Positions 1 to 6,262 of a DNA stretch of 8,633 nt are shown here, piece after piece. Every line of letters begins with the position of its first letter. The stretch's first letter is position 1. Where the stretch lies: NCBI GenBank assembly GCA_023427355.1, contig JAEZBK010000286.1, forward strand, positions 1-8,633. The letters run 5' to 3'. The stretch comes from Pseudomonadota bacterium (GTDB taxonomy: Bacteria > Pseudomonadota > Alphaproteobacteria > Micropepsales > Micropepsaceae). The position numbers and the translations under genes were made by a program. Under the pieces are notes generated by a model that was given only the letters and a program-made list of their open reading frames with translations, did not search any database and was not told the origin of the DNA.

Positions 1-993
1 GTTCTGCAGCCGGTTCATCCAATAGGTCACCGTGATCTTGGGATGAAACCCGCCATCGGATTCATATACCCAGCTCGCCCAACAGCGCCGGCGCTTGGGC
101 ATGAAACTGTCATCGCGGTGCAGCACAACGCGGTTCTTCTGGTACTGGAAGGGCGACAGCGCCGCGCGCTCCTGCGCCGTGGCGTCGGCCAGAAGCCGCA
201 GCGTCTCGTCGCCATGGGCGGCCATCACCACCTCGTCATAGGTCTCGCAGCCGCCGGTGGCATCGCGCACCGTCACGCCATCCTTGCCGCGCGTCACCTC
301 GACCGCCGCGCAGCTGGTGCGAATGCGGTCGGCAAAAGGCCTTGTCAGGCGGCTGACATATTCCTGCGATCCGCCGGTGACGGTGTACCATTGCGGCTGC
401 CCGGTCGCCGACAGCAGGTGGTGGTTGGCGAAGAAGCGGGTCAGGCTGCGCGCGGGGAAGCGCAGCATCTGCGATGGCGGACAGCTCCAGATCGCGCCCG
501 CCATGGGCAGCAGGTAATAGCGGCGGAACCAGTCGCCCAGGCCCAGATGCGAGATCAGGTCGTCCAGCGAGAAACCGGGATGCCGTTCCGCCGTCTCCAC
601 TGCATTGCGGTTGAAGTGGAACACATCCTTGATCAGCGACAGGAAGCGCGGCCGCAAGATGTTGCGGCGCTGGCCGAACACCGTGTCCAGGTTCTGCGCG
701 CCCCATTCCAGCCACCCGCCCCGGATGGTGGCGGCGAAACTCATGTCGCTTTCATGGGTGGGAACCTCCAGGTGCTGGAACAGCCCGGTCAGGTGCGGGT
801 AATTTTTGGGATTGAAGACGATGAACCCGGTATCCACCGGAACGGCCGTGCCCTGATAGTCCACCGTCACCGTGCGGCTGTGTCCCCCGATCCGGGGCGC
901 CTTCTCATAGACGGTGATCTGGTGATGGGGGTGAAGAAGCCAGGCAGTCCCCAGGCCCGAAATGCCTGTGCCGATAATCGCAATCCGTGCCAT
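1..993 (-). CDS. FAD-dependent amine oxidase-like oxidoreductase (COG2907 type), 3' end cut by window edge
   Basis: The leftward frame is open from an ATG at 993 to the window edge, giving 331 codons with no stop, so the C-terminus is missing. The N-terminus carries a Rossmann dinucleotide-binding motif, GTGISG (residues 8-13), a ribose-binding acid in VYEK (E30), and IGGHSRT (36-42) followed by VDTGFIVFN (53-61). This pattern is characteristic of the NAD/FAD-binding proteins often encoded beside DUF1365 and cyclopropane-fatty-acid synthase-like genes. A purine-rich GAGGCGGC lies just before the ATG. The product is a cytosolic flavoprotein; its substrate cannot be read from the sequence, though a role in membrane fatty-acid modification is plausible from family context. 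A long rightward frame over the same DNA (43-1068) is arginine- and proline-rich with no domain and is the antisense shadow of this gene. Confidence 0.88.
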   Translation of the reverse strand, partial: MARIAIIGTGISGLGTAWLLHPHHQITVYEKAPRIGGHSRTVTVDYQGTAVPVDTGFIVFNPKNYPHLTGLFQHLEVPTHESDMSFAATIRGGWLEWGAQNLDTVFGQRRNILRPRFLSLIKDVFHFNRNAVETAERHPGFSLDDLISHLGLGDWFRRYYLLPMAGAIWSCPPSQMLRFPARSLTRFFANHHLLSATGQPQWYTVTGGSQEYVSRLTRPFADRIRTSCAAVEVTRGKDGVTVRDATGGCETYDEVVMAAHGDETLRLLADATAQERAALSPFQYQKNRVVLHRDDSFMPKRRRCWASWVYESDGGFHPKITVTYWMNRLQN

Positions 994-1087
994 GCCGCCT
1001 CGCTTGTCGGCTTTTTACGGGCAGGCCCGCCGGCCGGATCAATCCGGATCGCCCCTTTGGGCGTATGAAAGGGTGGGAGGATCACCC

Positions 1088-1495
1088 ATGGCCTATATTG
1101 CCGCCTATTTCGCCGCCGCGCTCGTGATGGCCGGCCTGGATTATCTGTGGCTTACCACCATGATGGGGCCACTTTATGAACGGTATCTGGGGCCCATCCT
1201 GGCGCCGGAGCCTGACATGAAGGCCGCCGTCGCCTTCTATCTGGTCTATCTGCTGGGCATTGTCTGGTTCGCGGTGCGCCCGGGGCTCCTCAGCGGCGAC
1301 TGGAAAAGCGCGGCCCTGAACGGCGCACTCTTCGGCTTCTTCGCCTATGCCACCTACGACCTGACCAACATGGCCACGCTCAAGGTCTGGTCGCTCCAGC
1401 TCACCCTGGTCGACATGGCCTGGGGCGCCTTCCTGACCGCCTGCGCCGGCACCGCCGGGGCGTTGGCAGCCTTGGCGGTGTCCGGCCGGACCTGA
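1088..1495 (+). CDS. DUF2177 family membrane protein
   Basis: This 135-residue protein has about four predicted membrane segments (residues 3-23, 45-64, 74-92 and 108-130). It carries DYLWL near the N-terminus, the block FAYATYDLTNMATLK (85-99) and VDMAWG (108-113), all typical of DUF2177. The start at 1088 is chosen because GGGAGG (1075-1080) sits at proper spacing; the frame remains open upstream to 962, but that part overlaps the divergent flavoprotein gene. The function of DUF2177 is unknown. In several alphaproteobacteria these proteins occur near flavoprotein and cfa-like genes under ECF sigma control, which fits the divergent neighbour here. No EcfG-type promoter is visible in the 94-bp divergent region. 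Confidence 0.88.
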   Translation: MAYIAAYFAAALVMAGLDYLWLTTMMGPLYERYLGPILAPEPDMKAAVAFYLVYLLGIVWFAVRPGLLSGDWKSAALNGALFGFFAYATYDLTNMATLKVWSLQLTLVDMAWGAFLTACAGTAGALAALAVSGRT

Positions 1496-1523
1496 AACGC
1501 GCGCTTCGTTATTCCAGTCTGGT

Positions 1524-1961
1524 TTAAGTCTGGGTGCGTGCCATCAGCTGGGCAACACTCTCACCGGTGGCGACGACATTGCTGGCGGCGTCATAGCGCA
1601 GCGACGCCGCATCCAGCGTCACCAGATTGGCGCTGCCCAGCAGCGCAATGTCCACCCGCAGCGCCCGTCCATTCTGAATCTCGACCTTTTGCACCGCGCC
1701 CACCACCTTGCCGTGCAGGTCGGTGACGCGCGCATTCGCCACCATGTCAGGCAGGCTTTCCACCTGGTTCAGCGGCTTCATGTCGGGGGCCGGGGTGGCG
1801 GGGGATTGTGTGATCGCCACGGTCTGAATTTTTGCGGCCTGCGCCTGCTCCAGGTTCAAGGCGCGTGTCCGCGCTTCCTCGCCCGAATCGGCAATCGCCA
1901 CGCCCATGGCCAAGGTCATGGCCGGCACGCCCAGACCCATTGCCAGAAACAACGCCTTCAT
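1524..1961 (-). CDS. Small exported protein, possibly PRC-barrel-like, EcfG-controlled
   Basis: This 145-residue protein starts at ATG 1961, which has a perfect AGGAGG (1972-1967) upstream. The first 24 residues form a signal peptide: a lysine, a hydrophobic stretch and AIA before DSGEE as the probable cleavage site. The linker (about 50-65) is rich in Pro and Ala. Residues 77-130 (ARVTDLHGKVVGAVQKVEI and onward) look like a small beta-rich PRC-barrel-like fold, with a D-L-H-G-K-V-V-G turn and a closing SLRYD strand; this assignment is by eye and uncertain. An exact EcfG promoter (GGAAC-N16-CGTT) lies 43 bp upstream, so the protein is probably an envelope protein made in the general stress response. 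The frame extends upstream to 2048, but that part runs through the promoter and is not used. Confidence 0.82.
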   Translation of the reverse strand: MKALFLAMGLGVPAMTLAMGVAIADSGEEARTRALNLEQAQAAKIQTVAITQSPATPAPDMKPLNQVESLPDMVANARVTDLHGKVVGAVQKVEIQNGRALRVDIALLGSANLVTLDAASLRYDAASNVVATGESVAQLMARTQT

Positions 1962-2003
1962 GCTCGCCTCCTGTCTTGCTTGTCCGGATGGACGCATGAG
2001 GCA

Positions 2004-2028
2004 AACGTTCCGTATCCGGCCCCGTTCC
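2004..2028 (-). promoter_or_regulatory. EcfG-type promoter for the exported-protein gene
   Basis: On the minus strand GGAAC (2028-2024) is followed by 16 bases and CGTT (2007-2004), an exact match to the general stress sigma consensus. Transcription would begin near 1996 and leave a leader of about 35 nt before the ATG at 1961, which includes the strong AGGAGG site. Confidence 0.8.
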
Positions 2029-2051
2029 GGGACCGGAACCGCGATCACGCG

Positions 2052-2076
2052 GGAACCGCGGTTCGCCGCGCGAGTT
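2052..2076 (+). promoter_or_regulatory. EcfG-type promoter for the DUF3309 gene run
   Basis: GGAAC (2052-2056), 17 bases, then GTT (2074-2076); read as the four-base element the -10 is AGTT after 16 bases. It lies 35 bp before the DUF3309 start, divergent from the exact EcfG promoter at 2004-2028. The -10 is slightly off consensus, so confidence is lower. Confidence 0.65.
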
Positions 2077-2110
2077 GATCTTTACATAGTCGCACCGAAG
2101 GATTTTGGAC

Positions 2111-2263
2111 ATGGGAACCATTCTGATCATCGTCCTGCTGCTGCTTTTGCTGGGTGCCTGGCCCGCTTGGCCGCACAGCCGCGGCTGGGGCTATTACCCC
2201 TCCGGCACACTCGGTCTGGTGCTGGTCATCGTGCTGATCCTGGCCCTGTTGGGGCGGATCTGA
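2111..2263 (+). CDS. DUF3309 small membrane protein
   Basis: This 50-residue protein has two hydrophobic segments. MGTILIIVLLLLLLGAWPAW is the usual start of DUF3309, followed by a short polar turn with a GWGYYPSG motif and a second segment ending LALLGRI. AAGGA (2098-2102) is the ribosome binding site, 8 bases before the ATG. DUF3309 proteins are short inner-membrane proteins of unknown function, common in Proteobacteria. The upstream EcfG-type promoter suggests stress induction. It is the first gene of a probable three-gene run, with gaps of 10 and 11 bp to the next two genes. Confidence 0.9.
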   Translation: MGTILIIVLLLLLLGAWPAWPHSRGWGYYPSGTLGLVLVIVLILALLGRI

Positions 2264-2273
2264 CGGCGGCGCC

Positions 2274-2486
2274 ATGCCCAAGCGAAAACTTTTCGAGGAT
2301 ATCCAGCGCAACCCGGCGCGTTTCTATCGCATGCCGGCAGATGTTCTGCGGGATCGCCGGTTCGATGATGGCGAGCGTCGCGACATTCTGAAGGCCTGGG
2401 CCAATGCCGACACCTCGCGCGCGGCAGAGATTGCCGATGTGCTGGCGCAACTGGACGAGCGCGGCGTCAACCACGCCGCGGAATAG
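2274..2486 (+). CDS. Hypothetical protein, 70 residues, soluble and charged
   Basis: The ATG lies 10 bp after the DUF3309 stop, with only a weak purine-rich site (GGCGGC) before it, so translation may depend on coupling to the upstream gene. The protein starts MPKRKLFEDIQRNPARFYRM and then reads as helices rich in Arg, Asp and Ala (RDRRFDDGERRDILKAW, AAEIADVLAQLDERG). No membrane segment or signal peptide is seen. The FxxI/RNPxRFYRxPxxVxxDxRF pattern recurs in small alphaproteobacterial proteins of unknown function. Codon use is high-GC like its neighbours, and no competing frame in this interval looks better. Confidence 0.72.
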   Translation: MPKRKLFEDIQRNPARFYRMPADVLRDRRFDDGERRDILKAWANADTSRAAEIADVLAQLDERGVNHAAE

Positions 2487-2497
2487 GAGACATCGCA

Positions 2498-2644
2498 ATG
2501 ATTACCGACCAACCCAAGGACGTGACCGCCCAGGACGCCCGCCAGGGCAAGAAGCTGGGTGTGATGCGCTATGTGCTGGGTATCAGCCTCGGCCTTGCCG
2601 TCCTGGCGGGCATCGCGATCTACCTCGGCTCCTTCGCCGCCTGA
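2498..2644 (+). CDS. Hypothetical single-span membrane protein, 48 residues
   Basis: The ATG follows AGGAGA (2485-2490) and lies 11 bp after the preceding stop. The protein has a polar N-terminus (MITDQPKDVTAQDARQGKK) and one hydrophobic helix from about residue 25 to 46, ending GSFAA. The positive GKK and R before the helix suggest a cytoplasmic N-terminus. It is the last gene of the small-gene run and is followed by a hairpin at 2651-2669. No family is recognised. Confidence 0.72.
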   Translation: MITDQPKDVTAQDARQGKKLGVMRYVLGISLGLAVLAGIAIYLGSFAA

Positions 2645-2650
2645 GCGCGA

Positions 2651-2669
2651 GCCCGGCATTGCGCCGGGC
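2651..2669. terminator. 7-bp GC hairpin after the small-gene run
   Basis: GCCCGGC, loop ATTGC, GCCGGGC form a perfect 7-bp stem starting 6 bp after the stop at 2644. No U-tract follows, so it is either a weak terminator or a 3'-end stabilising hairpin. Confidence 0.45.
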
Positions 2670-2683
2670 CACCGTCCGCCTGT

Positions 2684-2743
2684 CATCCGGCTTCCCCTTT
2701 GGGGCGCAAGCACCAGAAGGGGGAGGCCCAGTTGCGACGGATG
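2684..2743. repeat. REP-like palindromic intergenic element
   Basis: The outer arms CATCCG (2684-2689) and CGGATG (2738-2743) are exact inverted repeats. Inside them GCTTCCCCTT (2690-2699) faces AAGGGGGAGGC (2717-2727) with small imperfections, around a loop containing GGGGCGCAAGCACC. This layout resembles the dispersed CCCCTT/AAGGGG palindromes common between alphaproteobacterial genes. It sits between two converging genes and may also end transcription of the leftward response regulator. Confidence 0.45.
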
Positions 2744-2757
2744 GGGATTGAATAAAT

Positions 2758-3168
2758 TCAGGCTCTTCCGGTCAGCGACAGCAGCGCCCGGCTGAGGTCC
2801 AGCGGCCCGAAGGGCTTTTCCAGCACCGGATGACCCTGGAATTCCTGCGGGATGCCGCGCGCGCCATAGGCGGTGGCGAACAGATAAGGGATGCCGCGCT
2901 TGTCCAATTCAGCGGCAAAGGGAAATACCGTCTTGCCGTTCAGATGCACATCCAGCATCGCCAGGTCGAAGTCATCGCTGTCGGCCAGCCGCATCGCATC
3001 TTCCAGCCGCGGCACCACGCCTGCGATCTCGAAGGACAGTTCATGCACCATGTCCTCGATCAGCATGGCCACCGTCATCTCATCCTCCACCACCAGGATG
3101 CGCGGTGTTCCCGTGCGCAGGTCCGGCGGCATGCCCAGTCCCTGGTCCAGATCGGCGCCTTTGCGCAT
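2758..3168 (-). CDS. Single-domain response regulator with FAT GUY-like motif, EcfG-controlled
   Basis: This is a 136-residue stand-alone receiver. The acidic pair E28/D29 lies in RILVVEDE, the likely phosphoacceptor is D73 in LAMLDVHLNG, the conserved Thr is T99 in FATAYG, and K118 lies in LEKPFG. There is no output domain. FATAYG fits the FAT GUY type of receiver, a group that includes SdrG of Sphingomonas and feeds phosphate signals into the PhyR pathway. The start is ATG 3168, with GGAG about 6 bases upstream. A TTG at 3204 gives a longer frame, but it lies inside the -10 element of the promoter at 3203-3228, so it cannot be the start of that transcript. A role as a phosphate donor, sink or modulator of PhyR is inferred. 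Confidence 0.88.
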   Translation of the reverse strand: MRKGADLDQGLGMPPDLRTGTPRILVVEDEMTVAMLIEDMVHELSFEIAGVVPRLEDAMRLADSDDFDLAMLDVHLNGKTVFPFAAELDKRGIPYLFATAYGARGIPQEFQGHPVLEKPFGPLDLSRALLSLTGRA

Positions 3169-3202
3169 GGCCAACTCCGTGGAAGATAAGTCCTGAACGG
3201 CC

Positions 3203-3228
3203 AACGGGCGGGAACGGAGTCTGGTTCC
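3203..3228 (-). promoter_or_regulatory. EcfG-type promoter for the response regulator
   Basis: On the minus strand GGAAC (3228-3224), 17 bases, then CGTT (3206-3203), a full consensus match. The predicted transcript starts near 3195, leaving a leader of roughly 27 nt that holds the GGAG site before ATG 3168. Confidence 0.78.
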
Positions 3229-3296
3229 GGTTCCCCTGGCCCGTCCCGTTATGGGGCGCTCTTGACTGGGCTGCGCCCGCCCGCCATGGAACTTTC

Positions 3297-4373
3297 ATGG
3301 CCGAACTGTCCCTCATCGTGCCCACCTACAAGGAACGCGGCAATGTCGCGGAACTGGTGCGCCGCCTGGATGCCGCCCTGCAGGGGCTGGACTGGGAAGT
3401 CATCTATGTGGACGACAACTCTCCCGACGGCACCGCCGACGCGGTGAAGCAGATCGCGGCGCATGATCCGCGCGTGCGCTGCCTCAAGCGGGTGGGGCGC
3501 CGCGGCCTGGCGGGCGCCTGCATCGAGGGCATCCTCTCCTCCGCCGCGCCCTATGTGGCGGTGATGGATGCCGACCTGCAGCATGATGAAAAGGTGCTGC
3601 CCGCCATGCTGGCGAAGCTGAAGGCGGGCGAGGCCGACCTGGTCGCGGGCAGCCGCTATGTCGAGGGCGGCAGCGCCGCCAGCTACTCCGAACGGCGCGG
3701 CGCGATCTCGCGCCTGGCGACGAAGATGACGCGGCTGCTCACCGGCACCGAACTGTCCGACCCCATGAGCGGCTTCTTCATGATGCGCCGCGACCGTTTC
3801 GACGAGATCGCGCCGCGCCTGTCGCCGCAGGGCTTCAAGATCCTGCTCGACATCGCCGGCTCCGGCAGCTTCCGCATCGCCGAGCAGCCCTTCGTCTTCG
3901 GCGCGCGCTTCGCCGGCGAATCCAAGTTCAACGCCCAGATCGGCCTGGAATTCCTAGGCCTGCTGGCCGCCAAGGCCACGCGCGACGTGCTGGATCCCCG
4001 CTTCGTCTTCTTTGCCATGGTGGGCGCGATCGGCGTGGCGGTGCATCTGGCCGTGCTGGCTGCAATGCTGGGCGCGGGCGCGGATTTCGTCACCGCCCAG
4101 GCGGGCGCGACGCTCGTCGCCATGACCAGCAACTTCCTGCTCAACAACGAAATCACCTACCGCGACCGCCGCCTCAAGGGCTGGGGCGCGCTGCGCGGCC
4201 TCGTGCTGTTCGTCCTCTTCGCCTCCATCGGCGCCATCGCCAATGTGGACGTCGCGCAATGGCTCTATCGCAGCCCCGCCACCGGCTGGTGGGCCGCGGG
4301 CGCGGCGGGCGCGATCATGAGCGCCTTCTGGAACTACGCCATGTCCACCCTGTTCGTGTGGCGCGCGCGCTGA
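3297..4373 (+). CDS. GT2 polyprenyl-phosphate glycosyltransferase fused to a GtrA domain
   Basis: This 358-residue protein has two parts. Residues 4-225 are a GT-A glycosyltransferase of the dolichol-phosphate mannosyltransferase type, with VPTYKERGN (8-16), VDDNSPDGT (38-46), the metal-binding DAD at 91-93 followed by LQHD, and SDPMSGFF (154-161). Residues 235-355 form a GtrA-like four-helix membrane domain with SNFLLNNEITYRDRR (278-292). Fused proteins of this kind load a sugar from a nucleotide donor onto a polyprenyl phosphate at the inner face of the membrane. The start is ATG 3297, the first methionine giving the MAELSLIVPTY N-terminus; its binding site is weak (GGA at 3288-3290). The stop overlaps the next start (TGATG), so the two genes are translationally coupled. 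The sugar is not deducible. Confidence 0.92.
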   Translation: MAELSLIVPTYKERGNVAELVRRLDAALQGLDWEVIYVDDNSPDGTADAVKQIAAHDPRVRCLKRVGRRGLAGACIEGILSSAAPYVAVMDADLQHDEKVLPAMLAKLKAGEADLVAGSRYVEGGSAASYSERRGAISRLATKMTRLLTGTELSDPMSGFFMMRRDRFDEIAPRLSPQGFKILLDIAGSGSFRIAEQPFVFGARFAGESKFNAQIGLEFLGLLAAKATRDVLDPRFVFFAMVGAIGVAVHLAVLAAMLGAGADFVTAQAGATLVAMTSNFLLNNEITYRDRRLKGWGALRGLVLFVLFASIGAIANVDVAQWLYRSPATGWWAAGAAGAIMSAFWNYAMSTLFVWRAR

Positions 4374-5782
4374 TGACCCGCCAGACCGCGCTGATCACCA
4401 TTGCCGTGCTGCTGGCGCTGCGCGCGATCGCGGGCGCCCTGCTGCCCCTGTCGGCGGACGAAGCCTATTACCTGCTCTGGTCGCAGCATTTGCAGGCGGG
4501 TTATTACGACCATCCCCCCGCCATCGCCTGGCTGATCCGTGCCGGCACGCTGCTGTTCGGCGAAACCCCGCTGGGCGTGCGCGCCGCGGGGCTGCTGCTC
4601 TCCGTTCCCGCCACCTGGTTCGTCTGGAACACCGCGTCGCTTGTCCTGCGCCAGGACACGCGGCGGGATGACCATTGCGACAAGGCCGCGCTCGCAGCGG
4701 TCTATTTCAACCTCACCCTGATGGCGGCGGTAGAGATGATGGCGGCCACGCCCGACATGCCCTCGCTGGTCACGGTTGCGGTTTTTGTCTGGGCGGTGGC
4801 CAAGGCGCACGCGACGGGTGACGGCCGCTGGTGGCTGGCGGCGGGCGCGGCGGCGGGGCTGTCGCTGCTGGCGAAATATTCCGCGCTCTTTGCCGGGCTG
4901 GGCGTGCTGGTCTGGCTGCTGCTCGATGCCCGCGCCCGGACATGGCTGCGCACCATCTGGCCCTGGGCGGGCGGCGCGGTGGCGCTGTTGGTCTTCAGCC
5001 CCAATCTTGTGTGGCAGTCCCAGCATGACTGGATGACCTTCGGCTTCCAGTTCGGCCGCATCGGCGGCGGCAGCCCCACCGTGCGCTACATCGTCGAGTT
5101 CGTGGGCGCGCAGCTCGCGCTGGCCTCCCCCTTCATCCTGGCGCTGGGTGTCATCGGCTTCTGGCGCGCGAAGAAGCCCGGCGACGATCGCTTCCTGCTC
5201 TTCGCCATCCTGGCTGTTTCGCTGCTCTATTTCGCGCAGCATGCGCTGCATGATCGGGTACAGGGCAACTGGCCCGCCTTCCTCTATCCCATGCTGGCGA
5301 TCCTGGCGGCCGATGCCACCGACACGGCACGGCGCTGGCTGGTGATGGCGGCGGCGCCCGTCGCGGCGTTGCTGCTGCTGGCGGCGAACATGCAGGCGAT
5401 CACGGGATGGCCGCTGAAGAATGATCCCTCCATGCGCATCCTGGCCAAGGATTTTCCCGAAGCGGCGCGCAGCATCGCCGAGGCGACCGATGTGGTGCTG
5501 ACCACCGACTACCAGACCACGTCGCTGCTCAGGCACTACCAGCCGCACCTGACGGTGATCCAGGTGAATGATCCGCAGCGCTACCTGTGGGCCAGGGACG
5601 CCACGCCCGAGCAGTTGCGCGGCCAGCTCGTCTATTTCGCGGAAAAGCGTCGCGTGCGCACCGACCTGCTGCAGGGCCGCTTCCAGATGATGAGCGGCGA
5701 GCTCGAACATGGCAGCACCGGCACCTATGTCGGCTACCTGCTGCACGGTCCCAAGCCCGGCATGACGGGCAAAGTTCCCTGA
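4373..5782 (+). CDS. ArnT-like GT39 family membrane glycosyltransferase
   Basis: This 469-residue polytopic protein starts at the ATG inside TGATG, sharing one base with the preceding stop. The N-terminus matches GT-C/PMT_2 enzymes: LSADEAYYLLWSQHL (26-40) with the catalytic-type acids D29/E30, YYDHPPAIAWL (44-54), and TPDMPSL (126-132) in the following luminal loop. GLSLLAKYSAL (162-172) and many Leu/Ala helices follow, with a soluble C-terminal part from about residue 365. Enzymes of this type move a sugar from a polyprenyl-phosphate donor to a periplasmic acceptor such as lipid A, a protein or a glycan. The upstream GT2-GtrA protein would make that donor. The 501-codon leftward frame opposite (4334-5839) is a Gln/Arg-rich shadow. 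Acceptor and sugar are unknown. Confidence 0.92.
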   Translation: MTRQTALITIAVLLALRAIAGALLPLSADEAYYLLWSQHLQAGYYDHPPAIAWLIRAGTLLFGETPLGVRAAGLLLSVPATWFVWNTASLVLRQDTRRDDHCDKAALAAVYFNLTLMAAVEMMAATPDMPSLVTVAVFVWAVAKAHATGDGRWWLAAGAAAGLSLLAKYSALFAGLGVLVWLLLDARARTWLRTIWPWAGGAVALLVFSPNLVWQSQHDWMTFGFQFGRIGGGSPTVRYIVEFVGAQLALASPFILALGVIGFWRAKKPGDDRFLLFAILAVSLLYFAQHALHDRVQGNWPAFLYPMLAILAADATDTARRWLVMAAAPVAALLLLAANMQAITGWPLKNDPSMRILAKDFPEAARSIAEATDVVLTTDYQTTSLLRHYQPHLTVIQVNDPQRYLWARDATPEQLRGQLVYFAEKRRVRTDLLQGRFQMMSGELEHGSTGTYVGYLLHGPKPGMTGKVP

Positions 5783-5847
5783 CGCAATTTCCAGCGACGA
5801 GGGTGCCGTGGCTGGCCAGCGAAGGGCGGAGGGGCTCAAAAAACAAC

Positions 5848-5875
5848 AAAAAACCCGCCTTCCGGCGGGTTTTTT
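5848..5875. terminator. Strong bidirectional intrinsic terminator
   Basis: The element is six A, CCCGCC, loop TTCC, GGCGGG, six T: a perfect inverted repeat. On the plus strand it ends the glycosyltransferase cassette 66 bp after its stop. On the minus strand the same stem is followed by T6-G-TT-G-T6, an even better U-tract, and would end the leftward small RNA. Confidence 0.92.
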
Positions 5876-5948
5876 AAAAGGCTTGAGCGGACACCCGAAA
5901 CGGGCTGTCGAAGGGGCTGGGGGCGTTCCGGATCGGACGTCCGCTCGT
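5848..5948 (-). ncRNA. Candidate EcfG-dependent small RNA, about 100 nt, GsrN-like in organisation
   Basis: An exact EcfG promoter (5980-5956) fires leftward into DNA with no protein-coding frame, and an intrinsic terminator at 5848-5875 follows about 100 nt later. The predicted RNA begins near 5948. It has an 8-bp closing stem, GAGCGGAC (5946-5939) with GTCCGCTC (5892-5885), an inner CCCG/CGGG hairpin (5904-5894), and a C-rich unpaired stretch (5924-5913, GCCCCCAGCCCC) that could pair with G-rich ribosome binding sites. There is no ATG in the transcript. Caulobacter GsrN is a stress-sigma-dependent RNA of similar size whose C-rich loop contacts mRNAs; the resemblance here is in promoter class, size and loop type, not in demonstrated homology. 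Ends are estimates. Confidence 0.62.
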
Positions 5949-5955
5949 GGAATAT

Positions 5956-5980
5956 AACGGGATAGCCCAAGGGCCGTTCC
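5956..5980 (-). promoter_or_regulatory. EcfG-type promoter pointing at the small RNA
   Basis: On the minus strand GGAAC (5980-5976), 16 bases, then CGTT (5959-5956): an exact consensus match. It begins 10 bp after the stop of the leftward 50-residue gene and faces away from it, so it does not serve that gene. Confidence 0.75.
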
Positions 5981-5989
5981 CGGTGCCTG

Positions 5990-6142
5990 TTAATTTTTTT
6001 CTGCGGCCACGGTCATGGTCCGCGTCAGCGAAGGCGCCTGGGTTCCATCAGCGCTGATGAACAGCAGCCCGATCAGAAGGCCTGCGGCGAGCAGGCTTTC
6101 CACCGGATTGTCGCGCAGGAAATTGGGAAGCTTGAAGGTCAT
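5990..6142 (-). CDS. Hypothetical single-span membrane peptide, 50 residues
   Basis: The start at ATG 6142 has a perfect AGGAGG (6156-6151) eight bases upstream. The peptide reads MTFKLPNFLRDNP, then one hydrophobic helix (about 14-30, ESLLAAGLLIGLLFIS) and a polar tail ending TMTVAAEKN. No family is recognised. Its leader is long: the exact EcfG promoter at 6263-6287 would start transcription near 6255, about 113 nt before the ATG. A longer frame reaching Met 6304 begins upstream of that promoter and is rejected. It is likely a stress-induced inner-membrane peptide. Confidence 0.75.
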   Translation of the reverse strand: MTFKLPNFLRDNPVESLLAAGLLIGLLFISADGTQAPSLTRTMTVAAEKN

Positions 6143-6262
6143 GCTGCAGCCCTCCTGAAAAAGCGCCGCGAGAACAGGCGGCGATGCGAACAGAGACACC
6201 GAACACTGCAACCCGACGCACGCCGGGGGCAGCGCGATTGTCCTGTATCGCGCGCACGAAGG

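Noticed and set aside
43..1068. 341-codon rightward frame
   Set aside because: It is antisense to the flavoprotein gene, is rich in Arg, His, Gln and Pro, has no domain, and is explained by the open third-position pattern of high-GC DNA.
2035..2063. GGAAC at 2035 with GTT at 2061 as a further promoter
   Set aside because: The spacer is 21 bases, outside the 16-18 range for EcfG promoters.
3169..3204. Longer TTG-started form of the response regulator
   Set aside because: The TTG is inside the -10 element of its promoter, and ATG 3168 has its own GGAG site.
4334..5839. 501-codon leftward frame
   Set aside because: It lies opposite the ArnT-like gene, is dominated by Gln, Arg and Gly, shows no fold or motif, and crosses the promoterless 3' region of that gene.
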